In this document: positions 35,401 through 51,390 of the stretch, one piece after another
Numbering within the stretch: the stretch's first letter is position 1
Layout of the letters: every line of letters starts with the position of its first letter
Made by a program: the position numbers and the translations under genes
Assembly: GCA_963514095.1 (NCBI GenBank)
Contig: OY741270.1
Location: 30,587,107-30,651,106, forward strand
DNA length: 64,000 nt
Direction: 5' to 3'
From: Eutrigla gurnardus
Lineage: Eukaryota > Chordata > Actinopteri > Perciformes > Triglidae
Notes under the pieces: model-generated
Told to the model about the DNA's origin: nothing
Seen by the model: only the letters and a program-made list of their open reading frames with translations
Databases searched by the model: none

Positions 35401-38400
35401 AACTGTCTGTTTCCAGTGACTAATTTCACTTCAGGTGCATTCTAGATGACCTCAGGTATCTTCTCCAGAAAAAAAGCTGAATTTTTCACTGTGGAATATA
35501 TCAGAATAAAATGCCTTTGGATATTTCCTGCACAGTCAAATATGACATCTTAAAAAATTTATTAAAATGTAACTGTCTGTTTCCAGTGACTAATTTCACT
35601 TCAGGTGCATTCTAGATGACTTCAGGTATCTTCTCACAAACTTACAGAATAAAATGCCTTTGGATATTTCCTGCACAGTCAAATATGACATCTTAAAATA
35701 TTAATTAAAATGTAACTGTCTGTTTCCAGTGACTAATTTCCCTTCAGGTGCATTCTAGATGACCTCAGGTATCTTCTCCAGAAAAAAAGCTGAATTTTTC
35801 ACTGTGGAATATATCAGAATAAAATGCCTTTGGATATTTCCTGCACAGTCAAATATGACATCTTAAAAAATTAATTAAAATGTAATTGTCTGTTTCCAGT
35901 GACTAATTTCACTTCACGTGCATTCTAGATGACCTCAGGTATCTTCTCCAGAAAAAAAAGCTGAATTTTTCACTGTGGAATATATCAGAATAAAATGCCT
36001 TTGGATATTTCCTGCACAGTCAAATATGACATCTTAAAAAATTAATTAAAATGTAACTGTCTGTTTCCAGTGACTAATTTCACTTCAGGTGCATTCTAGA
36101 TGACTTCAGGTATCTTCTAACAAACTTACAGAAATGTTTGCTGTGGATTTTTTCAATAAAACGCCCTGAAAATATATACTGTACAGTAAAATATTACATT
36201 TTCTTAAAAAATTAATTAAAATGTAACTGTCTGTTTCCAGTGACTAATTTCACTTCTGGTGCATTCTAGATGACTTCAGGTATCTTCTTACAAACTTACA
36301 GAAATGTTTGCTGTGGATTCTTTCAATAAAACGCCTTTGGATATATACTGTACAGTAAAATATTACATTTTTTTTTAAATATTTAAAATTAAACCCTCTG
36401 TTTCCAATCACTAATTTCACTTCAGGTGCATTCTAGATGACCTCAGGTATCTTCTCCAGAAAAAAGCTGAATTTTTCACTGTGGAATATATCAGAATAAA
36501 ATGCCTTGGGATATTTGCTGCACAGTCAAATATGACATCTTAAAAAATTCATTAAAATGTAACTGTCTGTTTCCAGTGACTAATTTCACTTCAGGTGAAT
36601 TCTAGATGACTTCAGGTATCTTCTCACAAACTTACAGAATAAAATGCCTTTGGATATTTCCTGCACAGTCAAATATGACATCTTAAAAAATTAATTAAAA
36701 TGTAACTGTCTGTTTCCAGTGACTAATTTCACTTCAGGTGCATTCTAGATGACCTCAGGTATCTTCTCCAGAAAAAAAGCTGAATTTTTCACTGTGGAAT
36801 ATATCAGAATAAAATGCCTTTGGATATTTCCTGCACAGTCAAATATGACATCTTAAAAAAATAATTAAAATGTAACTGTCTGTTTCCAGTGACTAATTTC
36901 ACTTCAGGTGCATTCTAGATGACTTCAGGTATCTTCTCACAAACTTACAGAATAAAATGCCTTTGGATATTTCCTGCACAGTCAAATATGACATCTTAAA
37001 AAATTAATTAAAATGTAACTGTCTGTTTCCAGTGACTAATTTCACTTCTGGTGCATTCTAGATGACTTCAGGTATCTTCTCACAAACTTACAGAAATGTT
37101 TGCTGTGGATTCTTTCAATAAAACGCCTTTGGATATATACTGTACAGTAAAATATTACATTTTTTTTTAAATATTTAAAATTAAACCCTCTGTTTCCAAT
37201 CACTAATTTCACTTCAGGTGCATTCTAGATGACCTCAGGTATCTTCTCCAGAAAAAAGCTGAATTTTTCACTGTGGAATATATCAGAATAAAATGCCTTG
37301 GGATATTTGCTGCACAGTCAAATATGACATCTTAAAAAATTCATTAAAATGTAACTGTCTGTTTCCAGTGACTAATTTCACTTCAGGTGAATTCTAGATG
37401 ACTTCAGGTATCTTCTCACAAACTTACAGAATAAAATGCCTTTGGATATTTCCTGCACAGTCAAATATGACATCTTAAAAAATTAATTAAAATGTAACTG
37501 TCTGTTTCCAGTGACTAATTTCACTTCAGGTGCATTCTAGATGACCTCAGGTATCTTCTCCAGAAAAAAAGCTGAATTTTTCACTGTGGAATATATCAGA
37601 ATAAAATGCCTTTGGATATTTCCTGCACAGTCAAATATGACATCTTAAAAAATTAATTAAAATGTAACTGTCTGTTTCCAGTGACTAATTTCACTTCAGG
37701 TGCATTCTAGATGACTTCAGGTATCTTCTCACAAACTTACAGAATAAAATGCCTTTGGATATTTCCTGCACAGTCAAATATGACATCTTAAAAAATTAAT
37801 TAAAATGTAACTGTCTGTTTCCAGTGACTAATTTCACTTCTGGTGCATTCTAGATGACTTCAGGTATCTTCTCACAAACTTACAGAAATGTTTGCTGTGG
37901 ATTCTTTCAATAAAACGCCTTTGGATATATACTGTACAGTAAAATATTACATTTTTTTTTAAATATTTAAAATTAAACCCTCTGTTTCCAATCACTAATT
38001 TCACTTCAGGTGCATTCTAGATGACCTCAGGTATCTTCTCCAGAAAAAAGCTGAATTTTTCACTGTGGAATATATCAGAATAAAATGCCTTGGGATATTT
38101 GCTGCACAGTCAAATATGACATCTTAAAAAATTCATTAAAATGTAACTGTCTGTTTCCAGTGACTAATTTCACTTCAGGTGCATTCTAGATGACTTCAGG
38201 TATCTTCTCACAAACTTACAGAATAAAATGCCTTTGGATATTTCCTGCACAGTCAAATATGACATCTTAAAAAATTAATTAAAATGTAACTGTCTGTTTC
38301 CAGTGACTAATTTCACTTCAGGTGCATTCTAGATGACCTCAGGTATCTTCTCCAGAAAAAAAGCTGAATTTTTCACTGTGGAATATATCAGAATAAAATG

Positions 38401-40399
38401 CCTTTGGATATTTCCTGCACAGTCAAATATGACATCTTAAAAAATTTATTAAAATGTAACTGTCTGTTTCCAGTGACTAATTTCACTTCAGGTGCATTCT
38501 AGATGACTTCAGGTATCTTCTCACAAACTTACAGAATAAAATGCCTTTGGATATTTCCTGCACAGTCAAATATGACATCTTAAAATATTAATTAAAATGT
38601 AACTGTCTGTTTCCAGTGACTAATTTCCCTTCAGGTGCATTCTAGATGACCTCAGGTATCTTCTCCAGAAAAAAAGCTGAATTTTTCACTGTGGAATATA
38701 TCAGAATAAAATGCCTTTGGATATTTCCTGCACAGTCAAATATGACATCTTAAAAAATTAATTAAAATGTAACTGTCTGTTTCCAGTGACTAATTTCACT
38801 TCAGGTGCATTCTAGATGACCTCAGGTATCTTCTCCAGAAAAAAAGCTGAATTTTTCACTGTGGAATATATCAGAATAAAATGCCTTTGGATATTTCCTG
38901 CACAGTCAAATATGACATCTTAAAAAATTTATTAAAATGTAACTGTCTGTTTCCAGTGACTAATTTCACTTCAGGTGCATTCTAGATGACTTCAGGTATC
39001 TTCTAACAAACTTACAGAAATGTTTGCTGTGGATTTTTTCAATAAAACGCCCTGAAAATATATACTGTACAGTAAAATATTACATTTTCTTAAAAAATTA
39101 ATTAAAATGTAACTGTCTGTTTCCAGTGACTAATTTCACTTCTGGTGCATTCTAGATGACTTCAGGTATCTTCTCACAAACTTACAGAATAAAATGCCTT
39201 TGGATATTTCCTGCACAGTCAAATATGACATCTTAAAAAATTAATTAAAATGTAACTGTCTGTTTCCAGTGACTAATTTCACTTCAGGTGCATTCTAGAT
39301 GACCTCAGGTATCTTCTCCAGAAAAAAAGCTGAATTTTTCACTGTGGAATATATCAGAATAAAATGCCTTTGGATATTTCCTGCACAGTCAAATATGACA
39401 TCTTAAAAAATTAATTAAAATGTAACTGTCTGTTTCCAGTGACTAATTTCACTTCAGGTGCATTCTAGATGACTTCAGGTATCTTCTCACAAACTTACAG
39501 AATAAAATGCCTTTGGATATTTCCTGCACAGTCAAATATGACATCTTAAAAAATTAATTAAAATGTAACTGTCTGTTTCCAGTGACTAATTTCACTTCTG
39601 GTGCATTCTAGATGACTTCAGGTATCTTCTCACAAACTTACAGAAATGTTTGCTGTGGATTCTTTCAATAAAACGCCTTTGGATATATACTGTACAGTAA
39701 AATATTACATTTTTTTTTAAATATTTAAAATTAAACCCTCTGTTTCCAATCACTAATTTCACTTCAGGTGCATTCTAGATGACCTCAGGTATCTTCTCCA
39801 GAAAAAAGCTGAATTTTTCACTGTGGAATATATCAGAATAAAATGCCTTGGGATATTTGCTGCACAGTCAAATATGACATCTTAAAAAATTCATTAAAAT
39901 GTAACTGTCTGTTTCCAGTGACTAATTTCACTTCAGGTGCATTCTAGATGACTTCAGGTATCTTCTCACAAACTTACAGAATAAAATGCCTTTGGATATT
40001 TCCTGCACAGTCAAATATGACATCTTAAAAAATTAATTAAAATGTAACTGTCTGTTTCCAGTGACTAATTTCACTTCAGGTGCATTCTAGATGACCTCAG
40101 GTATCTTCTCCAGAAAAAAAGCTGAATTTTTCACTGTGGAATATATCAGAATAAAATGCCTTTGGATATTTCCTGCACAGTCAAATATGACATCTTAAAA
40201 AATTTATTAAAATGTAACTGTCTGTTTCCAGTGACTAATTTCACTTCAGGTGCATTCTAGATGACTTCAGGTATCTTCTCACAAACTTACAGAATAAAAT
40301 GCCTTTGGATATTTCCTGCACAGTCAAATATGACATCTTAAAAAATTAATTAAAATGTAACTGTCTGTTTCCAGTGACTAATTTCACTTCTGGTGCATT

Positions 40400-43300
40400 C
40401 TAGATGACCTCAGGTATCTTCTCCAGAAAAAAAGCTGAATTTTTCACTGTGGAATATATCAGAATAAAATGCCTTTGGATATTTCCTGCACAGTCAAATA
40501 TGACATCTTAAAAAATTTATTAAAATGTAACTGTCTGTTTCCAGTGACTAATTTCACTTCAGGTGCATTCTAGATGACTTCAGGTATCTTCTCACAAACT
40601 TACAGAAATGTTTGCTGTGGATTCTTTCAATAAAACGCCTTTGGATATATACTGTACAGTAAAATATTACATTTTTTTTTAAATATTTAAAATTAAACCC
40701 TCTGTTTCCAATCACTAATTTCACTTCAGGTGCATTCTAGATGACCTCAGGTATCTTCTCCAGAAAAAAGCTGAATTTTTCACTGTGGAATATATCAGAA
40801 TAAAATGCCTTGGGATATTTGCTGCACAGTCAAATATGACATCTTAAAAAATTCATTAAAATGTAACTGTCTGTTTCCAGTGACTAATTTCACTTCAGGT
40901 GCATTCTAGATGACTTCAGGTAACTTCTCACAAACTTACAGAATAAAATGCCTTTGGATATTTCCTGCACAGTCAAATATGACATCTTAAAAAATTAATT
41001 AAAATGTAACTGTCTGTTTCCAGTGACTAATTTCACTTCAGGTGAATTCTAGATGACTTCAGGTATCTTCTCACAAACTTACAGAATAAAATGCCTTTGG
41101 ATATTTCCTGCACAGTCAAATATGACATCTTAAAAAATTAATTAAAATGTAACTGTCTGTTTCCAGTGACTAATTTCACTTCAGGTGCATTCTAGATGAC
41201 CTCAGGTATCTTCTCCAGAAAAAAAGCTGAATTTTTCACTGTGGAATATATCAGAATAAAATGCCTTTGGATATTTCCTGCACAGTCAAATATGACATCT
41301 TAAAAAAATAATTAAAATGTAACTGTCTGTTTCCAGTGACTAATTTCACTTCAGGTGCATTCTAGATGACTTCAGGTATCTTCTCACAAACTTACAGAAT
41401 AAAATGCCTTTGGATATTTCCTGCACAGTCAAATATGACATCTTAAAAAATTAATTAAAATGTAACTGTCTGTTTCCAGTGACTAATTTCACTTCTGGTG
41501 CATTCTAGATGACTTCAGGTATCTTCTCACAAACTTACAGAAATGTTTGCTGTGGATTCTTTCAATAAAACGCCTTTGGATATATACTGTACAGTAAAAT
41601 ATTACATTTTTTTTTAAATATTTAAAATTAAACCCTCTGTTTCCAATCACTAATTTCACTTCAGGTGCATTCTAGATGACCTCATGTATCTTCTCCAGAA
41701 AAAAGCTGAATTTTTCACTGTGGAATATATCAGAATAAAATGCCTTGGGATATTTGCTGCACAGTCAAATATGACATCTTAAAAAATTCATTAAAATGTA
41801 ACTGTCTGTTTCCAGTGACTAATTTCACTTCAGGTGAATTCTAGATGACTTCAGGTATCTTCTCACAAACTTACAGAATAAAATGCCTTTGGATATTTCC
41901 TGCACAGTCAAATATGACATCTTAAAAAATTAATTAAAATGTAACTGTCTGTTTCCAGTGACTAATTTCACTTCAGGTGCATTCTAGATGACCTCAGGTA
42001 TCTTCTCCAGAAAAAAAGCTGAATTTTTCACTGTGGAATATATCAGAATAAAATGCCTTTGGATATTTCCTGCACAGTCAAATATGACATCTTAAAAAAT
42101 TAATTAAAATGTAACTGTCTGTTTCCAGTGACTAATTTCACTTCAGGTGCATTCTAGATGACTTCAGGTATCTTCTCACAAACTTACAGAATAAAATGCC
42201 TTTGGATATTTCCTGCACAGTCAAATATGACATCTTAAAAAATTAATTAAAATGTAACTGTCTGTTTCCAGTGACTAATTTCACTTCTGGTGCATTCTAG
42301 ATGACTTCAGGTATCTTCTCACAAACTTACAGAAATGTTTGCTGTGGATTCTTTCAATAAAACGCCTTTGGATATATACTGTACAGTAAAATATTACATT
42401 TTTTTTTAAATATTTAAAATTAAACCCTCTGTTTCCAATCACTAATTTCACTTCAGGTGCATTCTAGATGACCTCAGGTATCTTCTCCAGAAAAAAGCTG
42501 AATTTTTCACTGTGGAATATATCAGAATAAAATGCCTTGGGATATTTGCTGCACAGTCAAATATGACATCTTAAAAAATTCATTAAAATGTAACTGTCTG
42601 TTTCCAGTGACTAATTTCACTTCAGGTGCATTCTAGATGACTTCAGGTATCTTCTCACAAACTTACAGAATAAAATGCCTTTGGATATTTCCTGCACAGT
42701 CAAATATGACATCTTAAAAAATTAATTAAAATGTAACTGTCTGTTTCCAGTGACTAATTTCACTTCAGGTGCATTCTAGATGACCTCAGGTATCTTCTCC
42801 AGAAAAAAAGCTGAATTTTTCACTGTGGAATATATCAGAATAAAATGCCTTTGGATATTTCCTGCACAGTCAAATATGACATCTTAAAAAATTTATTAAA
42901 ATGTAACTGTCTGTTTCCAGTGACTAATTTCACTTCAGGTGCATTCTAGATGACTTCAGGTATCTTCTCACAAACTTACAGAATAAAATGCCTTTGGATA
43001 TTTCCTGCACAGTCAAATATGACATCTTAAAATATTAATTAAAATGTAACTGTCTGTTTCCAGTGACTAATTTCCCTTCAGGTGCATTCTAGATGACCTC
43101 AGGTATCTTCTCCAGAAAAAAAGCTGAATTTTTCACTGTGGAATATATCAGAATAAAATGCCTTTGGATATTTCCTGCACAGTCAAATATGACATCTTAA
43201 AAAATTAATTAAAATGTAACTGTCTGTTTCCAGTGACTAATTTCACTTCAGGTGCATTCTAGATGACCTCAGGTATCTTCTCCAGAAAAAAAGCTGAATT

Positions 43301-46300
43301 TTTCACTGTGGAATATATCAGAATAAAATGCCTTTGGATATTTCCTGCACAGTCAAATATGACATCTTAAAAAATTTATTAAAATGTAACTGTCTGTTTC
43401 CAGTGACTAATTTCACTTCAGGTGCATTCTAGATGACTTCAGGTATCTTCTAACAAACTTACAGAAATGTTTGCTGTGGATTTTTTCAATAAAACGCCCT
43501 GAAAATATATACTGTACAGTAAAATATTACATTTTCTTAAAAAATTAATTAAAATGTAACTGTCTGTTTCCAGTGACTAATTTCACTTCTGGTGCATTCT
43601 AGATGACTTCAGGTATCTTCTCACAAACTTACAGAATAAAATGCCTTTGGATATTTCCTGCACAGTCAAATATGACATCTTAAAAAATTAATTAAAATGT
43701 AACTGTCTGTTTCCAGTGACTAATTTCACTTCAGGTGCATTCTAGATGACCTCAGGTATCTTCTCCAGAAAAAAAGCTGAATTTTTCACTGTGGAATATA
43801 TCAGAATAAAATGCCTTTGGATATTTCCTGCACAGTCAAATATGACATCTTAAAAAATTAATTAAAATGTAACTGTCTGTTTCCAGTGACTAATTTCACT
43901 TCAGGTGCATTCTAGATGACTTCAGGTATCTTCTCACAAACTTACAGAATAAAATGCCTTTGGATATTTCCTGCACAGTCAAATATGACATCTTAAAAAA
44001 TTAATTAAAATGTAACTGTCTGTTTCCAGTGACTAATTTCACTTCTGGTGCATTCTAGATGACTTCAGGTATCTTCTCACAAACTTACAGAAATGTTTGC
44101 TGTGGATTCTTTCAATAAAACGCCTTTGGATATATACTGTACAGTAAAATATTACATTTTTTTTTAAATATTTAAAATTAAACCCTCTGTTTCCAATCAC
44201 TAATTTCACTTCAGGTGCATTCTAGATGACCTCAGGTATCTTCTCCAGAAAAAAGCTGAATTTTTCACTGTGGAATATATCAGAATAAAATGCCTTGGGA
44301 TATTTGCTGCACAGTCAAATATGACATCTTAAAAAATTCATTAAAATGTAACTGTCTGTTTCCAGTGACTAATTTCACTTCAGGTGCATTCTAGATGACT
44401 TCAGGTATCTTCTCACAAACTTACAGAATAAAATGCCTTTGGATATTTCCTGCACAGTCAAATATGACATCTTAAAAAATTAATTAAAATGTAACTGTCT
44501 GTTTCCAGTGACTAATTTCACTTCAGGTGCATTCTAGATGACCTCAGGTATCTTCTCCAGAAAAAAAGCTGAATTTTTCACTGTGGAATATATCAGAATA
44601 AAATGCCTTTGGATATTTCCTGCACAGTCAAATATGACATCTTAAAAAATTTATTAAAATGTAACTGTCTGTTTCCAGTGACTAATTTCACTTCAGGTGC
44701 ATTCTAGATGACTTCAGGTATCTTCTCACAAACTTACAGAATAAAATGCCTTTGGATATTTCCTGCACAGTCAAATATGACATCTTAAAATATTAATTAA
44801 AATGTAACTGTCTGTTTCCAGTGACTAATTTCCCTTCAGGTGCATTCTAGATGACCTCAGGTATCTTCTCCAGAAAAAAAGCTGAATTTTTCACTGTGGA
44901 ATATATCAGAATAAAATGCCTTTGGATATTTCCTGCACAGTCAAATATGACATCTTAAAAAATTAATTAAAATGTAATTGTCTGTTTCCAGTGACTAATT
45001 TCACTTCACGTGCATTCTAGATGACCTCAGGTATCTTCTCCAGAAAAAAAAGCTGAATTTTTCACTGTGGAATATATCAGAATAAAATGCCTTTGGATAT
45101 TTCCTGCACAGTCAAATATGACATCTTAAAAAATTAATTAAAATGTAACTGTCTGTTTCCAGTGACTAATTTCACTTCAGGTGCATTCTAGATGACTTCA
45201 GGTATCTTCTAACAAACTTACAGAAATGTTTGCTGTGGATTTTTTCAATAAAACGCCCTGAAAATATATACTGTACAGTAAAATATTACATTTTCTTAAA
45301 AAATTAATTAAAATGTAACTGTCTGTTTCCAGTGACTAATTTCACTTCTGGTGCATTCTAGATGAATTCAGGTATCTTCTTACAAACTTACAGAAATGTT
45401 TGCTGTGGATTCTTTCAATAAAACGCCTTTGGATATATACTGTACAGTAAAATATTACATTTTTTTTTAAATATTTAAAATTAAACCCTCTGTTTCCAAT
45501 CACTAATTTCACTTCAGGTGCATTCTAGATGACCTCAGGTATCTTCTCCAGAAAAAAGCTGAATTTTTCACTGTGGAATATATCAGAATAAAATGCCTTG
45601 GGATATTTGCTGCACAGTCAAATATGACATCTTAAAAAATTCATTAAAATGTAACTGTCTGTTTCCAGTGACTAATTTCACTTCAGGTGAATTCTAGATG
45701 ACTTCAGGTATCTTCTCACAAACTTACAGAATAAAATGCCTTTGGATATTTCCTGCACAGTCAAATATGACATCTTAAAAAATTAATTAAAATGTAACTG
45801 TCTGTTTCCAGTGACTAATTTCACTTCAGGTGCATTCTAGATGACCTCAGGTATCTTCTCCAGAAAAAAAGCTGAATTTTTCACTGTGGAATATATCAGA
45901 ATAAAATGCCTTTGGATATTTCCTGCACAGTCAAATATGACATCTTAAAAAATTTATTAAAATGTAACTGTCTGTTTCCAGTGACTAATTTCACTTCAGG
46001 TGCATTCTAGATGACTTCAGGTATCTTCTCACAAACTTACAGAAATGTTTGCTGTGGATTCTTTCAATAAAACGCCTTTGGATATATACTGTACAGTAAA
46101 ATATTACATTTTTTTTTAAATATTTAAAATTAAACCCTCTGTTTCCAATCACTAATTTCACTTCAGGTGCATTCTAGATGACCTCAGGTATCTTCTCCAG
46201 AAAAAAGCTGAATTTTTCACTGTGGAATATATCAGAATAAAATGCCTTGGGATATTTGCTGCACAGTCAAATATGACATCTTAAAAAATTCATTAAAATG

Positions 46301-49300
46301 TAACTGTCTGTTTCCAGTGACTAATTTCACTTCAGGTGCATTCTAGATGACTTCAGGTATCTTCTCACAAACTTACAGAATAAAATGCCTTTGGATATTT
46401 CCTGCACAGTCAAATATGACATCTTAAAAAATTAATTAAAATGTAACTGTCTGTTTCCAGTGACTAATTTCACTTCAGGTGAATTCTAGATGACTTCAGG
46501 TATCTTCTCACAAACTTACAGAATAAAATGCCTTTGGATATTTCCTGCACAGTCAAATATGACATCTTAAAAAATTAATTAAAATGTAACTGTCTGTTTC
46601 CAGTGACTAATTTCACTTCAGGTGCATTCTAGATGACCTCAGGTATCTTCTCCAGAAAAAAAGCTGAATTTTTCACTGTGGAATATATCAGAATAAAATG
46701 CCTTTGGATATTTCCTGCACAGTCAAATATGACATCTTAAAAAAATAATTAAAATGTAACTGTCTGTTTCCAGTGACTAATTTCACTTCAGGTGCATTCT
46801 AGATGACTTCAGGTATCTTCTCACAAACTTACAGAATAAAATGCCTTTGGATATTTCCTGCACAGTCAAATATGACATCTTAAAAAATTAATTAAAATGT
46901 AACTGTCTGTTTCCAGTGACTAATTTCACTTCTGGTGCATTCTAGATGACTTCAGGTATCTTCTCACAAACTTACAGAAATGTTTGCTGTGGATTCTTTC
47001 AATAAAACGCCTTTGGATATATACTGTACAGTAAAATATTACATTTTTTTTTAAATATTTAAAATTAAACCCTCTGTTTCCAATCACTAATTTCACTTCA
47101 GGTGCATTCTAGATGACCTCATGTATCTTCTCCAGAAAAAAGCTGAATTTTTCACTGTGGAATATATCAGAATAAAATGCCTTGGGATATTTGCTGCACA
47201 GTCAAATATGACATCTTAAAAAATTCATTAAAATGTAACTGTCTGTTTCCAGTGACTAATTTCACTTCAGGTGAATTCTAGATGACTTCAGGTATCTTCT
47301 CACAAACTTACAGAATAAAATGCCTTTGGATATTTCCTGCACAGTCAAATATGACATCTTAAAAAATTAATTAAAATGTAACTGTCTGTTTCCAGTGACT
47401 AATTTCACTTCAGGTGCATTCTAGATGACCTCAGGTATCTTCTCCAGAAAAAAAGCTGAATTTTTCACTGTGGAATATATCAGAATAAAATGCCTTTGGA
47501 TATTTCCTGCACAGTCAAATATGACATCTTAAAAAATTAATTAAAATGTAACTGTCTGTTTCCAGTGACTAATTTCACTTCAGGTGCATTCTAGATGACT
47601 TCAGGTATCTTCTCACAAACTTACAGAATAAAATGCCTTTGGATATTTCCTGCACAGTCAAATATGACATCTTAAAAAATTAATTAAAATGTAACTGTCT
47701 GTTTCCAGTGACTAATTTCACTTCTGGTGCATTCTAGATGACTTCAGGTATCTTCTCACAAACTTACAGAAATGTTTGCTGTGGATTCTTTCAATAAAAC
47801 GCCTTTGGATATATACTGTACAGTAAAATATTACATTTTTTTTTAAATATTTAAAATTAAACCCTCTGTTTCCAATCACTAATTTCACTTCAGGTGCATT
47901 CTAGATGACCTCAGGTATCTTCTCCAGAAAAAAGCTGAATTTTTCACTGTGGAATATATCAGAATAAAATGCCTTGGGATATTTGCTGCACAGTCAAATA
48001 TGACATCTTAAAAAATTCATTAAAATGTAACTGTCTGTTTCCAGTGACTAATTTCACTTCAGGTGCATTCTAGATGACTTCAGGTATCTTCTCACAAACT
48101 TACAGAATAAAATGCCTTTGGATATTTCCTGCACAGTCAAATATGACATCTTAAAAAATTAATTAAAATGTAACTGTCTGTTTCCAGTGACTAATTTCAC
48201 TTCAGGTGCATTCTAGATGACCTCAGGTATCTTCTCCAGAAAAAAAGCTGAATTTTTCACTGTGGAATATATCAGAATAAAATGCCTTTGGATATTTCCT
48301 GCACAGTCAAATATGACATCTTAAAAAATTTATTAAAATGTAACTGTCTGTTTCCAGTGACTAATTTCACTTCAGGTGCATTCTAGATGACTTCAGGTAT
48401 CTTCTCACAAACTTACAGAATAAAATGCCTTTGGATATTTCCTGCACAGTCAAATATGACATCTTAAAATATTAATTAAAATGTAACTGTCTGTTTCCAG
48501 TGACTAATTTCCCTTCAGGTGCATTCTAGATGACCTCAGGTATCTTCTCCAGAAAAAAAGCTGAATTTTTCACTGTGGAATATATCAGAATAAAATGCCT
48601 TTGGATATTTCCTGCACAGTCAAATATGACATCTTAAAAAATTAATTAAAATGTAACTGTCTGTTTCCAGTGACTAATTTCACTTCAGGTGCATTCTAGA
48701 TGACCTCAGGTATCTTCTCCAGAAAAAAAGCTGAATTTTTCACTGTGGAATATATCAGAATAAAATGCCTTTGGATATTTCCTGCACAGTCAAATATGAC
48801 ATCTTAAAAAATTTATTAAAATGTAACTGTCTGTTTCCAGTGACTAATTTCACTTCAGGTGCATTCTAGATGACTTCAGGTATCTTCTAACAAACTTACA
48901 GAAATGTTTGCTGTGGATTTTTTCAATAAAACGCCCTGAAAATATATACTGTACAGTAAAATATTACATTTTCTTAAAAAATTAATTAAAATGTAACTGT
49001 CTGTTTCCAGTGACTAATTTCACTTCTGGTGCATTCTAGATGACTTCAGGTATCTTCTCACAAACTTACAGAATAAAATGCCTTTGGATATTTCCTGCAC
49101 AGTCAAATATGACATCTTAAAAAATTAATTAAAATGTAACTGTCTGTTTCCAGTGACTAATTTCACTTCAGGTGCATTCTAGATGACCTCAGGTATCTTC
49201 TCCAGAAAAAAAGCTGAATTTTTCACTGTGGAATATATCAGAATAAAATGCCTTTGGATATTTCCTGCACAGTCAAATATGACATCTTAAAAAATTAATT

Positions 49301-51390
49301 AAAATGTAACTGTCTGTTTCCAGTGACTAATTTCACTTCAGGTGCATTCTAGATGACTTCAGGTATCTTCTCACAAACTTACAGAATAAAATGCCTTTGG
49401 ATATTTCCTGCACAGTCAAATATGACATCTTAAAAAATTAATTAAAATGTAACTGTCTGTTTCCAGTGACTAATTTCACTTCTGGTGCATTCTAGATGAC
49501 TTCAGGTATCTTCTCACAAACTTACAGAAATGTTTGCTGTGGATTCTTTCATTAAAACGCCTTTGGATATATACTGTACAGTAAAATATTACATTTTTTT
49601 TTAAATATTTAAAATTAAACCCTCTGTTTCCAATCACTAATTTCACTTCAGGTGCATTCTAGATGACCTCAGGTATCTTCTCCAGAAAAAAGCTGAATTT
49701 TTCACTGTGGAATATATCAGAATAAAATGCCTTGGGATATTTGCTGCACAGTCAAATATGACATCTTAAAAAATTCATTAAAATGTAACTGTCTGTTTCC
49801 AGTGACTAATTTCACTTCAGGTGCATTCTAGATGACTTCAGGTATCTTCTCACAAACTTACAGAATAAAATGCCTTTGGATATTTCCTGCACAGTCAAAT
49901 ATGACATCTTAAAAAATTAATTAAAATGTAACTGTCTGTTTCCAGTGACTAATTTCACTTCAGGTGCATTCTAGATGACCTCAGGTATCTTCTCCAGAAA
50001 AAAAGCTGAATTTTTCACTGTGGAATATATCAGAATAAAATGCCTTTGGATATTTCCTGCACAGTCAAATATGACATCTTAAAAAATTTATTAAAATGTA
50101 ACTGTCTGTTTCCAGTGACTAATTTCACTTCAGGTGCATTCTAGATGACTTCAGGTATCTTCTCACAAACTTACAGAATAAAATGCCTTTGGATATTTCC
50201 TGCACAGTCAAATATGACATCTTAAAATATTAATTAAAATGTAACTGTCTGTTTCCAGTGACTAATTTCCCTTCAGGTGCATTCTAGATGACCTCAGGTA
50301 TCTTCTCCAGAAAAAAAGCTGAATTTTTCACTGTGGAATATATCAGAATAAAATGCCTTTGGATATTTCCTGCACAGTCAAATATGACATCTTAAAAAAT
50401 TAATTAAAATGTAATTGTCTGTTTCCAGTGACTAATTTCACTTCACGTGCATTCTAGATGACCTCAGGTATCTTCTCCAGAAAAAAAAGCTGAATTTTTC
50501 ACTGTGGAATATATCAGAATAAAATGCCTTTGGATATTTCCTGCACAGTCAAATATGACATCTTAAAAAATTAATTAAAATGTAACTGTCTGTTTCCAGT
50601 GACTAATTTCACTTCAGGTGCATTCTAGATGACTTCAGGTATCTTCTAACAAACTTACAGAAATGTTTGCTGTGGATTTTTTCAATAAAACGCCCTGAAA
50701 ATATATACTGTACAGTAAAATATTACATTTTCTTAAAAAATTAATTAAAATGTAACTGTCTGTTTCCAGTGACTAATTTCACTTCTGGTGCATTCTAGAT
50801 GAATTCAGGTATCTTCTTACAAACTTACAGAAATGTTTGCTGTGGATTCTTTCAATAAAACGCCTTTGGATATATACTGTACAGTAAAATATTACATTTT
50901 TTTTTAAATATTTAAAATTAAACCCTCTGTTTCCAATCACTAATTTCACTTCAGGTGCATTCTAGATGACCTCAGGTATCTTCTCCAGAAAAAAGCTGAA
51001 TTTTTCACTGTGGAATATATCAGAATAAAATGCCTTGGGATATTTGCTGCACAGTCAAATATGACATCTTAAAAAATTCATTAAAATGTAACTGTCTGTT
51101 TCCAGTGACTAATTTCACTTCAGGTGAATTCTAGATGACTTCAGGTATCTTCTCACAAACTTACAGAATAAAATGCCTTTGGATATTTCCTGCACAGTCA
51201 AATATGACATCTTAAAAAATTAATTAAAATGTAACTGTCTGTTTCCAGTGACTAATTTCACTTCAGGTGCATTCTAGATGACCTCAGGTATCTTCTCCAG
51301 AAAAAAAGCTGAATTTTTCACTGTGGAATATATCAGAATAAAATGCCTTTGGATATTTCCTGCACAGTCAAATATGACATCTTAAAAAAA
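40400..51390. repeat. Tandem higher-order duplication, unit 5437 bp, two copies
   Basis: Approximate copies are 40.4-45.9 kb and 45.9-51.4 kb. Variants found only in this pair recur at +5437: CTCATGTATC (41681/47118) and GATGAATTCAGG (45361/50798). TTTCCCTTC (43074/48511 and 44832/50269) keeps the same offset. A private TAACTTCTC change at 40921 is absent from 46358. The match ends near 45.95 and 51.39 kb, where TTTATT and AATAATT variants differ. Confidence 0.85.
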
